A DNA stretch of 64,000 bases from JBCBGF01 sp039193455 (GTDB lineage Bacteria > Pseudomonadota > Alphaproteobacteria > Rhodobacterales > Rhodobacteraceae): contig JBCCWO010000001.1 in the NCBI GenBank assembly GCA_039193455.1, positions 62,001 through 126,000 on the forward strand, written 5' to 3'. The position numbers and the translations under genes were made by a program. Below are positions 26,365-35,433 of the stretch, piece after piece (the first letter of the stretch is position 1; each line of letters starts with the position of its first letter). The notes beneath the pieces are model-generated. The model did not search any database. It was not told where the DNA came from and was given only the letters and a program-made list of their open reading frames with translations.

Positions 26365-26903
26365 GCGCCCGTGTCCTGATCGACGCCAACGTGCTCTATC
26401 CCACCGTCCTGCGTGAGATCGTGCTGGGCGTGGCCGCGGCAGGCTATTTCACGCCCCTCTGGTCGGCCCGCATCCTTGAGGAATGGGCCCGCGCCGCCGC
26501 CCGCCGCGATCCCGCGCAAGAACCTGTGGCGCGGGGCGAGATCGCCCTTCTGCGCGCCCGCTGGCCGGGGGCCGAGGTCGCCGTGCGGCCCGAGACCGAG
26601 GCCCGGCTGGCGCTGCCCGACCCCGATGATGTGCACGTGCTTGCCGCCGCGATCGATGGCGGCGCAGGCGAGCTGTTGACGATGAACCTGTCGGACTTTC
26701 CGACCCGCACCCTTGGCGCCGAAGGGATCGTGCGGCGCGACCCGGACGGCTTTCTGGTCGAGGCGCTGGGGCAGGGGGCGGCGGTCGATACGGTGGTCGC
26801 GGACGTGCACGCGACGGCGGAACGGCTGGCGGGGCAGGACTTACCACTGCGGGCGCTCCTGAAGCGCGCGCGGTTGCCGCGGTTGGGGAAAGCGTTGGGG
26901 TAG
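26361..26903 (+). CDS. PIN-domain protein (putative ribonuclease)
   Basis: A 180-residue PIN-domain protein (VLIDANVLYPTVLRE, PDPDDVHVLAAAIDGGAGELLTMNLSDF): the acidic residues Asp in LIDAN and DPDDVH are those that bind metal in PIN nucleases. The GTG start at 26361 overlaps the methyltransferase stop. There is no antitoxin gene next to it, so this is not an ordinary VapBC pair; it resembles the RSP_2648-type stand-alone PIN proteins of Rhodobacteraceae. Linkage to an rRNA methyltransferase suggests an RNA-related role. Confidence 0.85.
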   Translation: MSARVLIDANVLYPTVLREIVLGVAAAGYFTPLWSARILEEWARAAARRDPAQEPVARGEIALLRARWPGAEVAVRPETEARLALPDPDDVHVLAAAIDGGAGELLTMNLSDFPTRTLGAEGIVRRDPDGFLVEALGQGAAVDTVVADVHATAERLAGQDLPLRALLKRARLPRLGKALG

Positions 26904-26907
26904 GGGA

Positions 26908-28449
26908 CTAGCCCCGCAATACCTCGGCCTCTGCCCCAAGCGCCGCCGCGAGCGACCGGAACCGCGCCTCGGTCACCTCGCCGAATAGATCCTCGGCGCC
27001 GGGCGACAGCACCATCTCAAGCCGGTTCTTCTTGGGCAACCAGTGCAGCCGCCCCATCGTCTCGGGGCTGTCGACCGAAAACATCGCCCCGAACCGCATC
27101 GCCTTGCCCAGAACCTCGGCGTCACGCAGCTGGTCCTCGCTTAACAGCTCAAAAAGCGGTGCAAAGCGCGATCCCGCGCGGTTGTTCTTGTACCGGTGGA
27201 GCAGCGCCACGCCGATAAAGACCCGTTCCGGGTGGGTCAGCCCGCCCAGGTTCGCGCGCGTGACATTGTCAAAGCACACCTCGTGACGGTAATCGGGATG
27301 CGCGCGCCAGCTTACGTCATGCAGCAGACAGGCCGCCTTGATCACCCGCGTCTCAGCCGGCCCCGCATCGCGAAAAAGCGGTGAGATAAATTCATACAGC
27401 TGCTTGCCGAACCCCGGCAGACGCGCATCCTTGGCCTCGGAAAACTGGCAGGCTTCGATCAGGGGATCCCGCTCGCGCAGGTTTTGCGGCATTTGCTCGT
27501 AAAGCATCCCCTCGCGGATCCCATAGCTTGAGACCGCGATATCGCGGGGCCGGAAGGCGCCCACCAGCTCGGCCAGAACCTGGCTGGCCAGCGGGACAAG
27601 CGCGGCCCGCGCCTCGCCCAGCCCCGCGCTTTGGCGCAGATCGGCCATGTCGTGATCGGCGATATAGGCCACCGTCTCCATGACCGATTTCCGGCTCATA
27701 CGGTATTCATGCAGCACGGCCAGCGGATAGTTGCGGCGCTCCATATCGATGCGCGCAATCGCCCGCCACGAGCCACCGACGAGAAACAGCCGGTCGGGCT
27801 GGGGGCCCATGGCGGCCTGCATCTCTTCGATCTTGCCCCGGATATGGTCGCGCAGGCCCCGCTTGCCGCCGGGAATATCGCGCAGCCGCAATGGGCCCAG
27901 CCGCGCGCTCACCCGCTTGCCCACGCGCCCCTCGCGCAGTTCGGCCAGCTCCATCGAGGAACCGCCGATATCGCAGACAAGCCCATAGGCGCCGGGCCAG
28001 CCAAGCAGAACGCCCTGTGCCGACAGCCGCGCCTCTTCCTCGCCATCGATGACCCACAGGTTCAGCCCGGTCTCGCGCAACACCTCGGCGCGAAAGGCCG
28101 GGCCGTCCGAGGCTTCGCGCATCGCGGCGGTGGCGACAGCGGTCAGCGGGTTGATTCCCATGCCGTTTGCCAGATGCTGAAACCGTTTCAGCGCGGCCAG
28201 CGCCCGGATCTTGCCGTCGGGGTTCAGGTGCCCGGTCTCGGCCAGGCCGGATCCCAGCCCGCACATGATCTTTTCGTTGAAGAAATAGGCCGGGCTGCGC
28301 GCCGCGCCGTCAAACACCACCAGCCGGACCGAGTTCGAGCCGACATCAACCACGCCAACGCGCGACAAGGCCCGCGCCGAGGGATCGGAAAACAGCGGTC
28401 GGCCAAAGGGCCCCCCGTCGTCGGAGCTCTCAGTCTGTCCGCCGTCCAT
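26908..28449 (-). CDS. ppx: Ppx/GppA-family exopolyphosphatase
   Basis: A 513-residue Ppx/GppA phosphatase. The N-terminal ASKHA fold is seen in VGVVDVGSNSVRLVVFDG, with CDIGGSSMELAEL, and the C-terminal HD-like domain contains LLHDVSWRAHPDYRHE. It removes terminal phosphates of polyphosphate or the 5'-phosphate of pppGpp. I place the start at 28449, 5 nt after GGGGAG; an upstream in-frame ATG at 28509 adds a Pro/Gly/Arg-rich tail. It lies 33-93 bp downstream of ppk1 on the same strand. Confidence 0.93.
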   Translation of the reverse strand: MDGGQTESSDDGGPFGRPLFSDPSARALSRVGVVDVGSNSVRLVVFDGAARSPAYFFNEKIMCGLGSGLAETGHLNPDGKIRALAALKRFQHLANGMGINPLTAVATAAMREASDGPAFRAEVLRETGLNLWVIDGEEEARLSAQGVLLGWPGAYGLVCDIGGSSMELAELREGRVGKRVSARLGPLRLRDIPGGKRGLRDHIRGKIEEMQAAMGPQPDRLFLVGGSWRAIARIDMERRNYPLAVLHEYRMSRKSVMETVAYIADHDMADLRQSAGLGEARAALVPLASQVLAELVGAFRPRDIAVSSYGIREGMLYEQMPQNLRERDPLIEACQFSEAKDARLPGFGKQLYEFISPLFRDAGPAETRVIKAACLLHDVSWRAHPDYRHEVCFDNVTRANLGGLTHPERVFIGVALLHRYKNNRAGSRFAPLFELLSEDQLRDAEVLGKAMRFGAMFSVDSPETMGRLHWLPKKNRLEMVLSPGAEDLFGEVTEARFRSLAAALGAEAEVLRG

Positions 28450-28542
28450 CGTTCTCCCCGCGCCGCGCGCCCCGGGCCGGACCATGGCCGGATGGGGCAG
28501 AGGCGTCAAAGGAAATCATGGCCCGCGCCCCCAGAAACCGGA

Positions 28543-30714
28543 TCAGTCCCGCGCGTGCGACAGCTCTGGCGCCTCGGTACTGGCCGCCGATCCGCGCCCC
28601 GACAGCGACGGGGTTTCCATAAAGAACCGGTGGCAGTTGAACAGATCCTCGCCGGTCGCTTCGGGCCGCTCAAAGCTGCCATCGGCCTTCAGGATCCAGC
28701 TTTGCGCCGTATCGGCCATGTTGGCGGCCATGATCTGCCCCACGATCTGGGTCTTGACCGTGGGATTGGTGATCTCGACCAGCGTCTCGACCCGGCGGTT
28801 GAGGTTCCGGCCCATCCAGTCGGCCGACGACATATAGACCCGCGCCGTGTCCGACGGCAGGCTTTGGCCCCCGCCAAAACAGACGATGCGGGAATGTTCG
28901 AGGAACCGGCCAACCACGGATTTCACGCGAATATTGTCGCTCAACCCCTTGATGCCGGGTCGCAATCCACAGATCCCGCGGATCACCAGATTGATCTTCA
29001 CGCCCGCCTGGCTGGCCAGGTACAGCGCGTCAATCACGTCTTCTTCCACCAGCGAGTTCATCTTGGCCCAGATCTCACCCGGTTTGCCGGACAGCGCATA
29101 TTCCGCCTCTTCCGCGATCCGGTCGAGCAGCGTGTCCTTGAGCGTCAGCGGTGAGATCGACAGGTTCTCCAGCGTGTCGGGCTGGGCGTAGCCCGACAGA
29201 TAGTTGAACACCTTCGTCGCGTCGCGCCCCAGAGCCGGATCGCAGGTAAAAAGCGACAGGTCGGTGTAAATCTTGGCGGTGATCGGGTGATAGTTGCCGG
29301 TGCCGTAATGGGTGTAGGTCACCAGTTCCCCCCCTTCGCGGCGGACAACCGTGCTGATCTTGGCATGCGTTTTGTAGTTGATGAAGCCATAGACCACATG
29401 CGCGCCCGCCCGTTCGAGCCGCCGCGACTGGCGGATATTGGCGGCTTCATCGAACCGGGCCTTAAGCTCGACCAGCGCGGTCACTGATTTCCCGTCTTCG
29501 GCGGCCTCGCAAAGGGCCTCGACAATCGGGCTGTCGCGGCTGGTGCGGTAGAGCGTTTGCTTGATCGCCACGACGTTGGGGTCATTCGCGGCCTGTTTGA
29601 GAAACCGCACCACCATATCGAAGGTCTCGTAGGGGTGATGCAGCAGCATATCCTTCTGCCGGATCGCCGCGAACATATCCCCCTCGTGATCCTGCACCCG
29701 CTCGGGGACCCGGGGGGTGAAGGAGGGCCACAAGAGATCGGGCCGTTCGTCCAGCACCAGTTCCTTGAGATCGGCCATGCCGATCAGCCCCTCAAACTCG
29801 ACCACCTCGTGGTCTTCGACCATCAGCTCGCGCATCACCACGTCGCGCAGGTCGCTGGGCGCGCCGGCCGAGATCTGCATGCGCACAACCTCGCCCCGGC
29901 GGCGGCGTTTCAGGGCCACCTCAAACTCGCGCACCAGGTCCTCTGCCTCGTCCTCAACCTCCAGATCGCTGTCACGCAGCACGCGGAAGGCGCAATAGCC
30001 GTTCATCTCATAGCCCGGGAACAGCACGTCGAGATGCAGCAGCAACAGCTCTTCAAGCGGCAGGAACCGGTGCTGTCCGCGGTCCGAGCGCAGGCGGATG
30101 AAGCGATCCACCTGATGCGGGATCGGCAACAGCGCCTGCAGCGCGCGGCCATCGGACTTGCGCTGAAGCTGAAGCGCCAGCGAATAGCCTTCGTTCGGGA
30201 TGAACGGGAAGGGATGCGCGGGGTCGATGGCCAGGGGCGACAGGATCGGGAAGACCTGGCGCAGAAAGACATCTTCCAGATGCGTGGTGTCGTCGCGCGA
30301 CAGCGTCTTGCCGGTCAGCAGTGCGATCCCTTCACCTGCCATTTCCTTGGAAATCATTTGCCAGGCGTCCTGCTGGGCCTTCATCAGGCGCCGTGCCTCG
30401 GCATCGATCTTGACGAGCTGCTCGGCCGGGGTCAGCCCATCGGCGGCGGGGGTGGTGTTGTGGTTATGCGCAAGCTCGCGCAGGCCCGCCACGCGCACCG
30501 TATAGAACTCATCAAGGTTGGCCGCCGAGATCGAGACAAACCGCAACCGTTCCAAGAGCGGGACACTGGGGTTCGACGCCTCTTCCAGCACACGCCAGTT
30601 AAAGGCGATCCAGCTGAGTTCACGGTTAAAATAGCGTTGCGGGACGGACAGGGTGATGCCGTCCATCGGCACAGCGTCTGGGATCGGGGCTTCAAGAAAA
30701 TTGGTAATCGGCAT
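28543..30714 (-). CDS. ppk1: RNA degradosome-type polyphosphate kinase 1
   Basis: A 723-residue PPK1, which reversibly polymerises the gamma-phosphate of ATP into polyphosphate. It has the N-terminal domain (YFNRELSWIAFNWRVLEEA), the middle domain, and the two phospholipase D-like catalytic domains with THYGTGNYHPITAKIYTDLS, where the family's phospho-His lies, and SSADWMGRNLNRRVE. Length is normal. It sits between hdaA and ppx on one strand, a gene order shared by many Rhodobacteraceae. Confidence 0.97.
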   Translation of the reverse strand: MPITNFLEAPIPDAVPMDGITLSVPQRYFNRELSWIAFNWRVLEEASNPSVPLLERLRFVSISAANLDEFYTVRVAGLRELAHNHNTTPAADGLTPAEQLVKIDAEARRLMKAQQDAWQMISKEMAGEGIALLTGKTLSRDDTTHLEDVFLRQVFPILSPLAIDPAHPFPFIPNEGYSLALQLQRKSDGRALQALLPIPHQVDRFIRLRSDRGQHRFLPLEELLLLHLDVLFPGYEMNGYCAFRVLRDSDLEVEDEAEDLVREFEVALKRRRRGEVVRMQISAGAPSDLRDVVMRELMVEDHEVVEFEGLIGMADLKELVLDERPDLLWPSFTPRVPERVQDHEGDMFAAIRQKDMLLHHPYETFDMVVRFLKQAANDPNVVAIKQTLYRTSRDSPIVEALCEAAEDGKSVTALVELKARFDEAANIRQSRRLERAGAHVVYGFINYKTHAKISTVVRREGGELVTYTHYGTGNYHPITAKIYTDLSLFTCDPALGRDATKVFNYLSGYAQPDTLENLSISPLTLKDTLLDRIAEEAEYALSGKPGEIWAKMNSLVEEDVIDALYLASQAGVKINLVIRGICGLRPGIKGLSDNIRVKSVVGRFLEHSRIVCFGGGQSLPSDTARVYMSSADWMGRNLNRRVETLVEITNPTVKTQIVGQIMAANMADTAQSWILKADGSFERPEATGEDLFNCHRFFMETPSLSGRGSAASTEAPELSHARD

Positions 30715-30754
30715 GGGCGCGGTATCGGATCACTCTGTAACGATCGGATGACAG

Positions 30755-31432
30755 TTATGCGTCACCCTCTGTCAGCTTGTCCAGAACTTCACCGGCCAGG
30801 GCACGGGTTATGCGCTTGCCGTCGGTCAGTGCCCGGTGATCAATCGCATTGACCAGTTTCTGGGCCGTGTCAAAGCTGCGCTCCATCCGTTTGAGCAGGT
30901 AGGATGTGACATCAGGGGTGACCGCCAACTGCCTGTCTGAAAAGAGCTTTAGAAGGATCGCTTGCAGCAACGCGTCATCGGGCGGGTCGAGCCGGGCCAC
31001 GGCGGCGGCCTGCATCCGGCTGATCAGATCGGGCAGGGCGACGGACCACTGCGCCGGGGGGCGGGTGGCGGTGACCAACAGCGTACCCCCGGCCTCGCCC
31101 AAAAGGTTGTGCAGGTGAAAGAGCGCCGCTGCATCCAGCCCCTCGGCATCCGCATCCTCCACCGCCACGGCCCCGGTCGCGGCAAGCCCAGGCAGGTCCG
31201 CCGCGCCGAGATCACCCGCCGGAACGATGCGTGCGCCGGTCTGAGTGGCCCACACATGGGTCAGATGCGTTTTGCCCGAGCCATGCGGGCCCACGAGGAT
31301 CAGCTTGCCCCGCGGCCAGCCCCGCCAGTCATCAAGCGCGGCAAGTGCCAGGGCGTTGGCGGGCGAGACAAAGAAATCCTCCCGCCCCAGGGCCGCGCGC
31401 GTGGGCAAATCAAAGGTCAGTTGTTCGGCCAT
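30755..31432 (-). CDS. hdaA: HdaA-like regulator of DnaA (AAA+)
   Basis: A 225-residue DnaA-related protein. The N-terminal QLTFDLP is the sliding-clamp-binding motif of Hda/HdaA. The AAA+ part has Walker A GPHGSGKTHLTH and sensor regions, but no DnaA domain IV, so it does not bind oriC. In Caulobacter and Rhodobacter relatives HdaA, with the clamp, promotes ATP hydrolysis by DnaA to prevent re-initiation. Located 4 nt downstream of the AI-2E permease gene and upstream of ppk1. Confidence 0.93.
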   Translation of the reverse strand: MAEQLTFDLPTRAALGREDFFVSPANALALAALDDWRGWPRGKLILVGPHGSGKTHLTHVWATQTGARIVPAGDLGAADLPGLAATGAVAVEDADAEGLDAAALFHLHNLLGEAGGTLLVTATRPPAQWSVALPDLISRMQAAAVARLDPPDDALLQAILLKLFSDRQLAVTPDVTSYLLKRMERSFDTAQKLVNAIDHRALTDGKRITRALAGEVLDKLTEGDA

Positions 31433-31435
31433 GGC

Positions 31436-32518
31436 CTATGCCGGTGTATCGTCGTCTGGATCTCGGCCAGAGACGCCGCGATAGAGCAATCCGGACTTGT
31501 ACTGGTCGATCATGAACCGTGCCACCACGCCGATCATCGCCGCCAGCGGCACCGCCACCAGCATGCCCACAAAGCCGAACATCGACCCAAAAACCGACAG
31601 CGCAAAGATCAGCCAGACCGGGTGCAGCCCGACCGATTGCCCGACGAGGTTCGGCGTCAGCACATTGCCTTCGATGAACTGGCCAAACATGAAGATCGCC
31701 GCCACCGCCGCGATCCAGCCCCATTCCCCCCAGAACTGAAAGAGCGCGAGCCCAATCGCCAGCGCCCCGCCAAAGAGCGCGCCGATATAGGGGATGAAGG
31801 TGATCAGCCCGGCGATGAAGCCCACGACCAGCCCGAACTGCAGCCCCACGACCATCAGCGCCACGGCATAGTAGGTGCCGAGGATCAGGCAGACGGTGCC
31901 CTGGCCGCGAATGAACGAGGCCAGCGTCTTGTCGATGTCGCCGGCGATCTTACGGATCGTGTCCACGTGATCGCGCGGTAGCAGCGTATCGATGCGCCCC
32001 ACCAGCTTGTCCCAATCCATCAGCAGGTAGAACGTGACCACCGGCACCAGCACCGCCAGCACGAGCACGTTGATGATGCTCAGCGCCTGGGTCAGGACCG
32101 AGTTCACAAGTTCACCCCCGCGCGCCTGCAGCGTCGCGATGAAATCCTGTAGCGATTTCCGAAGCGTCGACTCGCTGTCTTGCAGTTGTGGAAACTGTTC
32201 GGTCAGAAAGAGTTGCAGGTTTTGAACCAGTTGCGGGGCGGTGTTCACAAGCTCGATGGTCTGCTGGATCAGCGTCGGGATCACCAGAAGCGCCAGGATC
32301 ACAAAGATCACGATCGCGCAGAAGGTGATGACGATTGTGGCAAACAGCCGCGACAGGCCGATCCGTTCCAGCCGGTCGGCAATCGGATCCAGGCAATAGG
32401 CAATCGCCCCGCCCAGCACAAAGGGCAACAGCACATCGCCCAGAAACCACAGCACGGCCAGCAGCACCGCGGCGGCGATGCTCCAATACGTGACCTGTTC
32501 GCGCACCGGCAGCGCCAT
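31436..32518 (-). CDS. AI-2E family transporter (PerM-like)
   Basis: A 360-residue inner-membrane protein of the AI-2E/PerM family with about eight TM helices, a central periplasmic-domain region (ETTIRQFPQLQDSES-like stretch after residue 75), and the family's conserved C-terminal LIFALSVFGSMFGFVGMLVAVPLAAM. The family name is historical; members include Na+/H+ antiporters and peptide-related exporters, so the substrate is not implied. First gene of the perM-hdaA-ppk1-ppx strand run. Confidence 0.9.
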   Translation of the reverse strand: MALPVREQVTYWSIAAAVLLAVLWFLGDVLLPFVLGGAIAYCLDPIADRLERIGLSRLFATIVITFCAIVIFVILALLVIPTLIQQTIELVNTAPQLVQNLQLFLTEQFPQLQDSESTLRKSLQDFIATLQARGGELVNSVLTQALSIINVLVLAVLVPVVTFYLLMDWDKLVGRIDTLLPRDHVDTIRKIAGDIDKTLASFIRGQGTVCLILGTYYAVALMVVGLQFGLVVGFIAGLITFIPYIGALFGGALAIGLALFQFWGEWGWIAAVAAIFMFGQFIEGNVLTPNLVGQSVGLHPVWLIFALSVFGSMFGFVGMLVAVPLAAMIGVVARFMIDQYKSGLLYRGVSGRDPDDDTPA

Positions 32519-32624
32519 GGCACCCTCGCATGATTGGAAGCCCTGTCATCGCGCATCGACGGGGCAAGGGCAAGCACAGGCTTGCCGCCCCCCGACCCAT
32601 CGCATAAGCGATAGTGACGCACCG

Positions 32625-33989
32625 ATGACCAAAGGCAAAACCGCCCCCATGCGCCTCTCCCGCTACTTTCTGCCCGTTCTGAAAGAAACCCCTGCCGATG
32701 CCCAGATCGTCAGCCACCGGCTGATGCTGCGCGCAGGGATGATCAAGCAAGCAAGCGCCGGGATCTATTCCTGGCTGCCGCTCGGCTACAAGATGCTGCG
32801 CCGGATCGAGCAGATCGTGCACGAGGAACAGGTGCGCGCCGGGCATATCCCGATGCTGATGCCGACGCTGCAATCGGCGGATCTGTGGCGGGAATCCGGG
32901 CGCTACGATGATTACGGCGAAGAGATGCTGCGCATCACCGACCGGCATGACCGCGATATGCTCTATGGCCCGACGAACGAGGAGCTGATCACCGATATCT
33001 TCCGGGCGAACGTGTCGAGCTACAAGGACCTGCCGCTCACGCTCTACCACATCCAGTGGAAGTTCCGCGACGAGATCCGCCCCCGGTTCGGCGTGATGCG
33101 CGGGCGCGAGTTCCTGATGAAGGACGGCTATAACTTCGATCTGACGAAAGAGGATGCGCTCCACGCCTATAACCGCCACCTCGTGAGCTACCTGCGCACC
33201 TATGAACGCATGGGCCTGCAGGCGATCCCGATGCGCGCCGATAGCGGGCCGATCGGCGGCGACGACACGCATGAGTTTCTGGTGCTGGCGGACACGGGCG
33301 AGTCCGAAGTGTTCTATGACAGCGCCGTCACGGACCTGACCTTTGGCGACCGCGAGATCGACTATGACAGTCACGAGGCCTGCCGGGCGGTGCTGGAAGA
33401 GTTCACCTCGCGCTATGCCCGCACGGATGAGACCCATGACGAGGCGCTGTTCAGCCAGATCCCCGAAGAACGCCGCCGCACCGCGCGCGGGATCGAGGTG
33501 GGGCAGATCTTCTATTTTGGTACCAAGTATTCCGATGCCATGGGCGCCCTCGTCGATGACGGGCAGGGCGGCAAGGTGCCGGTGCACATGGGCTCGCACG
33601 GGATCGGGGTGAGCCGCCTGCTGGGCGCGATCATCGAGGCCAGTCATGACGACAAGGGGATCATCTGGCCCGAGGGCGTGACACCCTTCCATTGCGGGAT
33701 CGTGAACCTGCGCCAGGGCGATGCGGGCACCGATGCGGCCTGCGACAGCCTGCATGCGGCGCTGGTCGCCAAGGGGCTCGACCCCCTCTACGACGACCGC
33801 GAGGAACGGGCGGGCGCGAAGTTTGCGACCATGGACCTGATCGGTCTGCCCTGGCGGATCACGGTGGGCCCGCGCGGGCTGGACAAAGGCGTGGTGGAAC
33901 TGACCTCGCGCCGGACCGGTGAGAGCGAAGAGATGAGCGCCGAGGCCGCCGTGGACCGCGTGGCCGAGGTGTATCGCGCGATCAGATAG
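32625..33989 (+). CDS. proS: Prolyl-tRNA synthetase (short form)
   Basis: A 454-residue class II prolyl-tRNA synthetase. MRLSRYFLPVLKE at residues 9-21, the motif 1-2 region (HIQWKFRDEIRPRFGVMRGREF) shown here as KFRDEIRPR, and the motif 3 HGIGVSRL are clear. The protein lacks the long editing insertion between motifs 2 and 3 and so belongs to the compact alphaproteobacterial form; the separate YbaK-like protein at 17644 may supply trans editing. The start could also be the ATG at 32649, where family similarity begins. Confidence 0.96.
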   Translation: MTKGKTAPMRLSRYFLPVLKETPADAQIVSHRLMLRAGMIKQASAGIYSWLPLGYKMLRRIEQIVHEEQVRAGHIPMLMPTLQSADLWRESGRYDDYGEEMLRITDRHDRDMLYGPTNEELITDIFRANVSSYKDLPLTLYHIQWKFRDEIRPRFGVMRGREFLMKDGYNFDLTKEDALHAYNRHLVSYLRTYERMGLQAIPMRADSGPIGGDDTHEFLVLADTGESEVFYDSAVTDLTFGDREIDYDSHEACRAVLEEFTSRYARTDETHDEALFSQIPEERRRTARGIEVGQIFYFGTKYSDAMGALVDDGQGGKVPVHMGSHGIGVSRLLGAIIEASHDDKGIIWPEGVTPFHCGIVNLRQGDAGTDAACDSLHAALVAKGLDPLYDDREERAGAKFATMDLIGLPWRITVGPRGLDKGVVELTSRRTGESEEMSAEAAVDRVAEVYRAIR

Positions 33990-33993
33990 CGCA

Positions 33994-34105
33994 GAGGGGG
34001 CGCTGCCCCTGTCGCCCGCGGGCGGCCCCCCGGAGTATTTGGGCCAAGATGAAGGGGCGGGCGTTCATCTTGGCGAAAATACTCCCGCCGGAGGCCCCCT
34101 TGCCA
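33994..34105. repeat. Dispersed intergenic repeat copy A with long hairpin
   Basis: Between proS and trpB. The first ~57 bp (from 33994) match copy B at 48325-48382 almost base for base, including GGGGGCGCTGCCCC and GGGCGGCCCCCCGG followed by TATTT. Positions 34032-34053 and 34064-34085 then form a long stem (GGAGTATTT and GCCAAGATGAA with their complements) around a 10-nt loop. It resembles REP-like palindromic units common between genes in Rhodobacteraceae, and could also act as a bidirectional terminator. Confidence 0.8.
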
Positions 34106-34154
34106 TGGGGCCCCGCGCTCGCTACCCCTCTGCCGTTCGGTGAGGAGACGCGCG

Positions 34155-35382
34155 ATGCCCGATGATCTGATCAATTCCTTCATGACCGGGCCGGATGAAA
34201 ACGGCCGGTTCGGTGATTTCGGCGGGCGGTTTGTCAGTGAAACGCTGATGCCGCTGATCCTGGAGCTTGAGGCGCAGTATGAGCGCGCCAAGACCGATGA
34301 CAGTTTCTGGGCCGAGATGGAGCATCTGTGGACCCATTACGTGGGCCGCCCCTCGCCGCTCTATTTTGCCGAGCGTCTGACCGAGCATCTGGGCGGGGCT
34401 AAGGTCTATATGAAGCGCGATGAGCTGAACCACACCGGCGCGCATAAGATCAACAACGTGCTGGGCCAGATCATCCTGGCGCGCCGCATGGGCAAGACGC
34501 GGATCATCGCGGAAACCGGGGCGGGGCAGCACGGGGTGGCCACCGCAACGGTCTGCGCGAAGTTCGGGCTGAAATGCGTGGTCTACATGGGTGCCCACGA
34601 TGTGGAGCGGCAGGCCCCGAACGTGTTCCGGATGAAGCTGCTCGGGGCCGAGGTGGTGCCGGTGACCTCCGGGCGGGGCACCCTGAAGGACGCGATGAAC
34701 GATGCCTTGCGCGACTGGGTGACCAATGTGCGCGACACGTTTTACTGCATCGGCACGGTGGCCGGGCCCCACCCGTATCCCGCGATGGTGCGCGATTTCC
34801 AGGCGATCATCGGCAAAGAGGTGCGGACGCAGATGACCGCCGCCGAAGGCCGGCTGCCCGACACGGTGATTGCCGCGATTGGCGGCGGATCGAACGCGAT
34901 GGGCCTGTTCTACCCGTTTCTTGATGACAAGGAGGTCGGGATCATCGGGGTTGAGGCCGGGGGGCAAGGGTGTGAATGCCAAGATGGAGCATTGCGCCTC
35001 GCTCACCGGCGGGCGGCCGGGCGTGTTGCACGGCAACCGGACCTATCTCTTGCAAGACGATGACGGGCAGATCCTGGAAGGCTTTTCGATCTCGGCGGGG
35101 CTCGACTATCCGGGCATCGGGCCGGAGCATGCCTGGCTGCATGATATCGGGCGGGCCGAATACGTGTCGATCACCGATACCGAGGCGCTGGAGGCGTTTC
35201 AACTGTGCTGTGAGCAGGAGGGGATCATTCCTGCGCTGGAGCCCAGCCACGCGCTGGCCCATGTGATGAAGATCGCGCCGGACCTGCCGCCCGATCACAT
35301 CATCTGCATGAACATGTGCGGGCGTGGAGACAAGGATATCTTCACCGTCGCCAAGGCGCTGGGGGTTGAGATGTCGGGGTAG
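34155..35382 (+). pseudogene. trpB: Tryptophan synthase beta chain, broken by a +1 frameshift
   Basis: TrpB joins indole and serine to make tryptophan, working as an alpha2beta2 complex with TrpA. The first ~269 codons are a normal TrpB (FGDFGGRFVSETLMP, the PLP Lys in HTGAHKINN, GGGSNAMG). At a run of six G at 34959-34964 the reading frame shifts by one: frame 1 continues as VEAGGQGCECQ and stops at 35063, whereas dropping one G gives VEAGGKGVNAKME and continues intact to 35382 (GFSISAGLDYPG, CGRGDKD). The restored protein would be 408 residues, the normal length. Start ATG 34155 follows TGAGGAGA. The cause is either a real mutation, a homopolymer sequencing error, or slippage. trpA is 12 kb away and intact. 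Confidence 0.9.
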
Positions 35383-35433
35383 CGTCCCCGAAAGGACGGC
35401 CTGCGCCGCAGGGACACAGAAAGTGATTTCCAG

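Noticed and set aside
26361..26903. A VapBC toxin-antitoxin pair
   Set aside because: The upstream gene is an rRNA methyltransferase and the downstream gap is 4 bp to a convergent gene, so no antitoxin is present.
29557..30852. A 431-codon open frame antisense to ppk1
   Set aside because: It lacks homology and its codon positions mirror those of ppk1.
34959..34964. Programmed ribosomal frameshifting in trpB
   Set aside because: There is no known programmed frameshift in trpB and no stimulatory structure was identified. A mutation or sequencing error is more likely, although slippage is not excluded.
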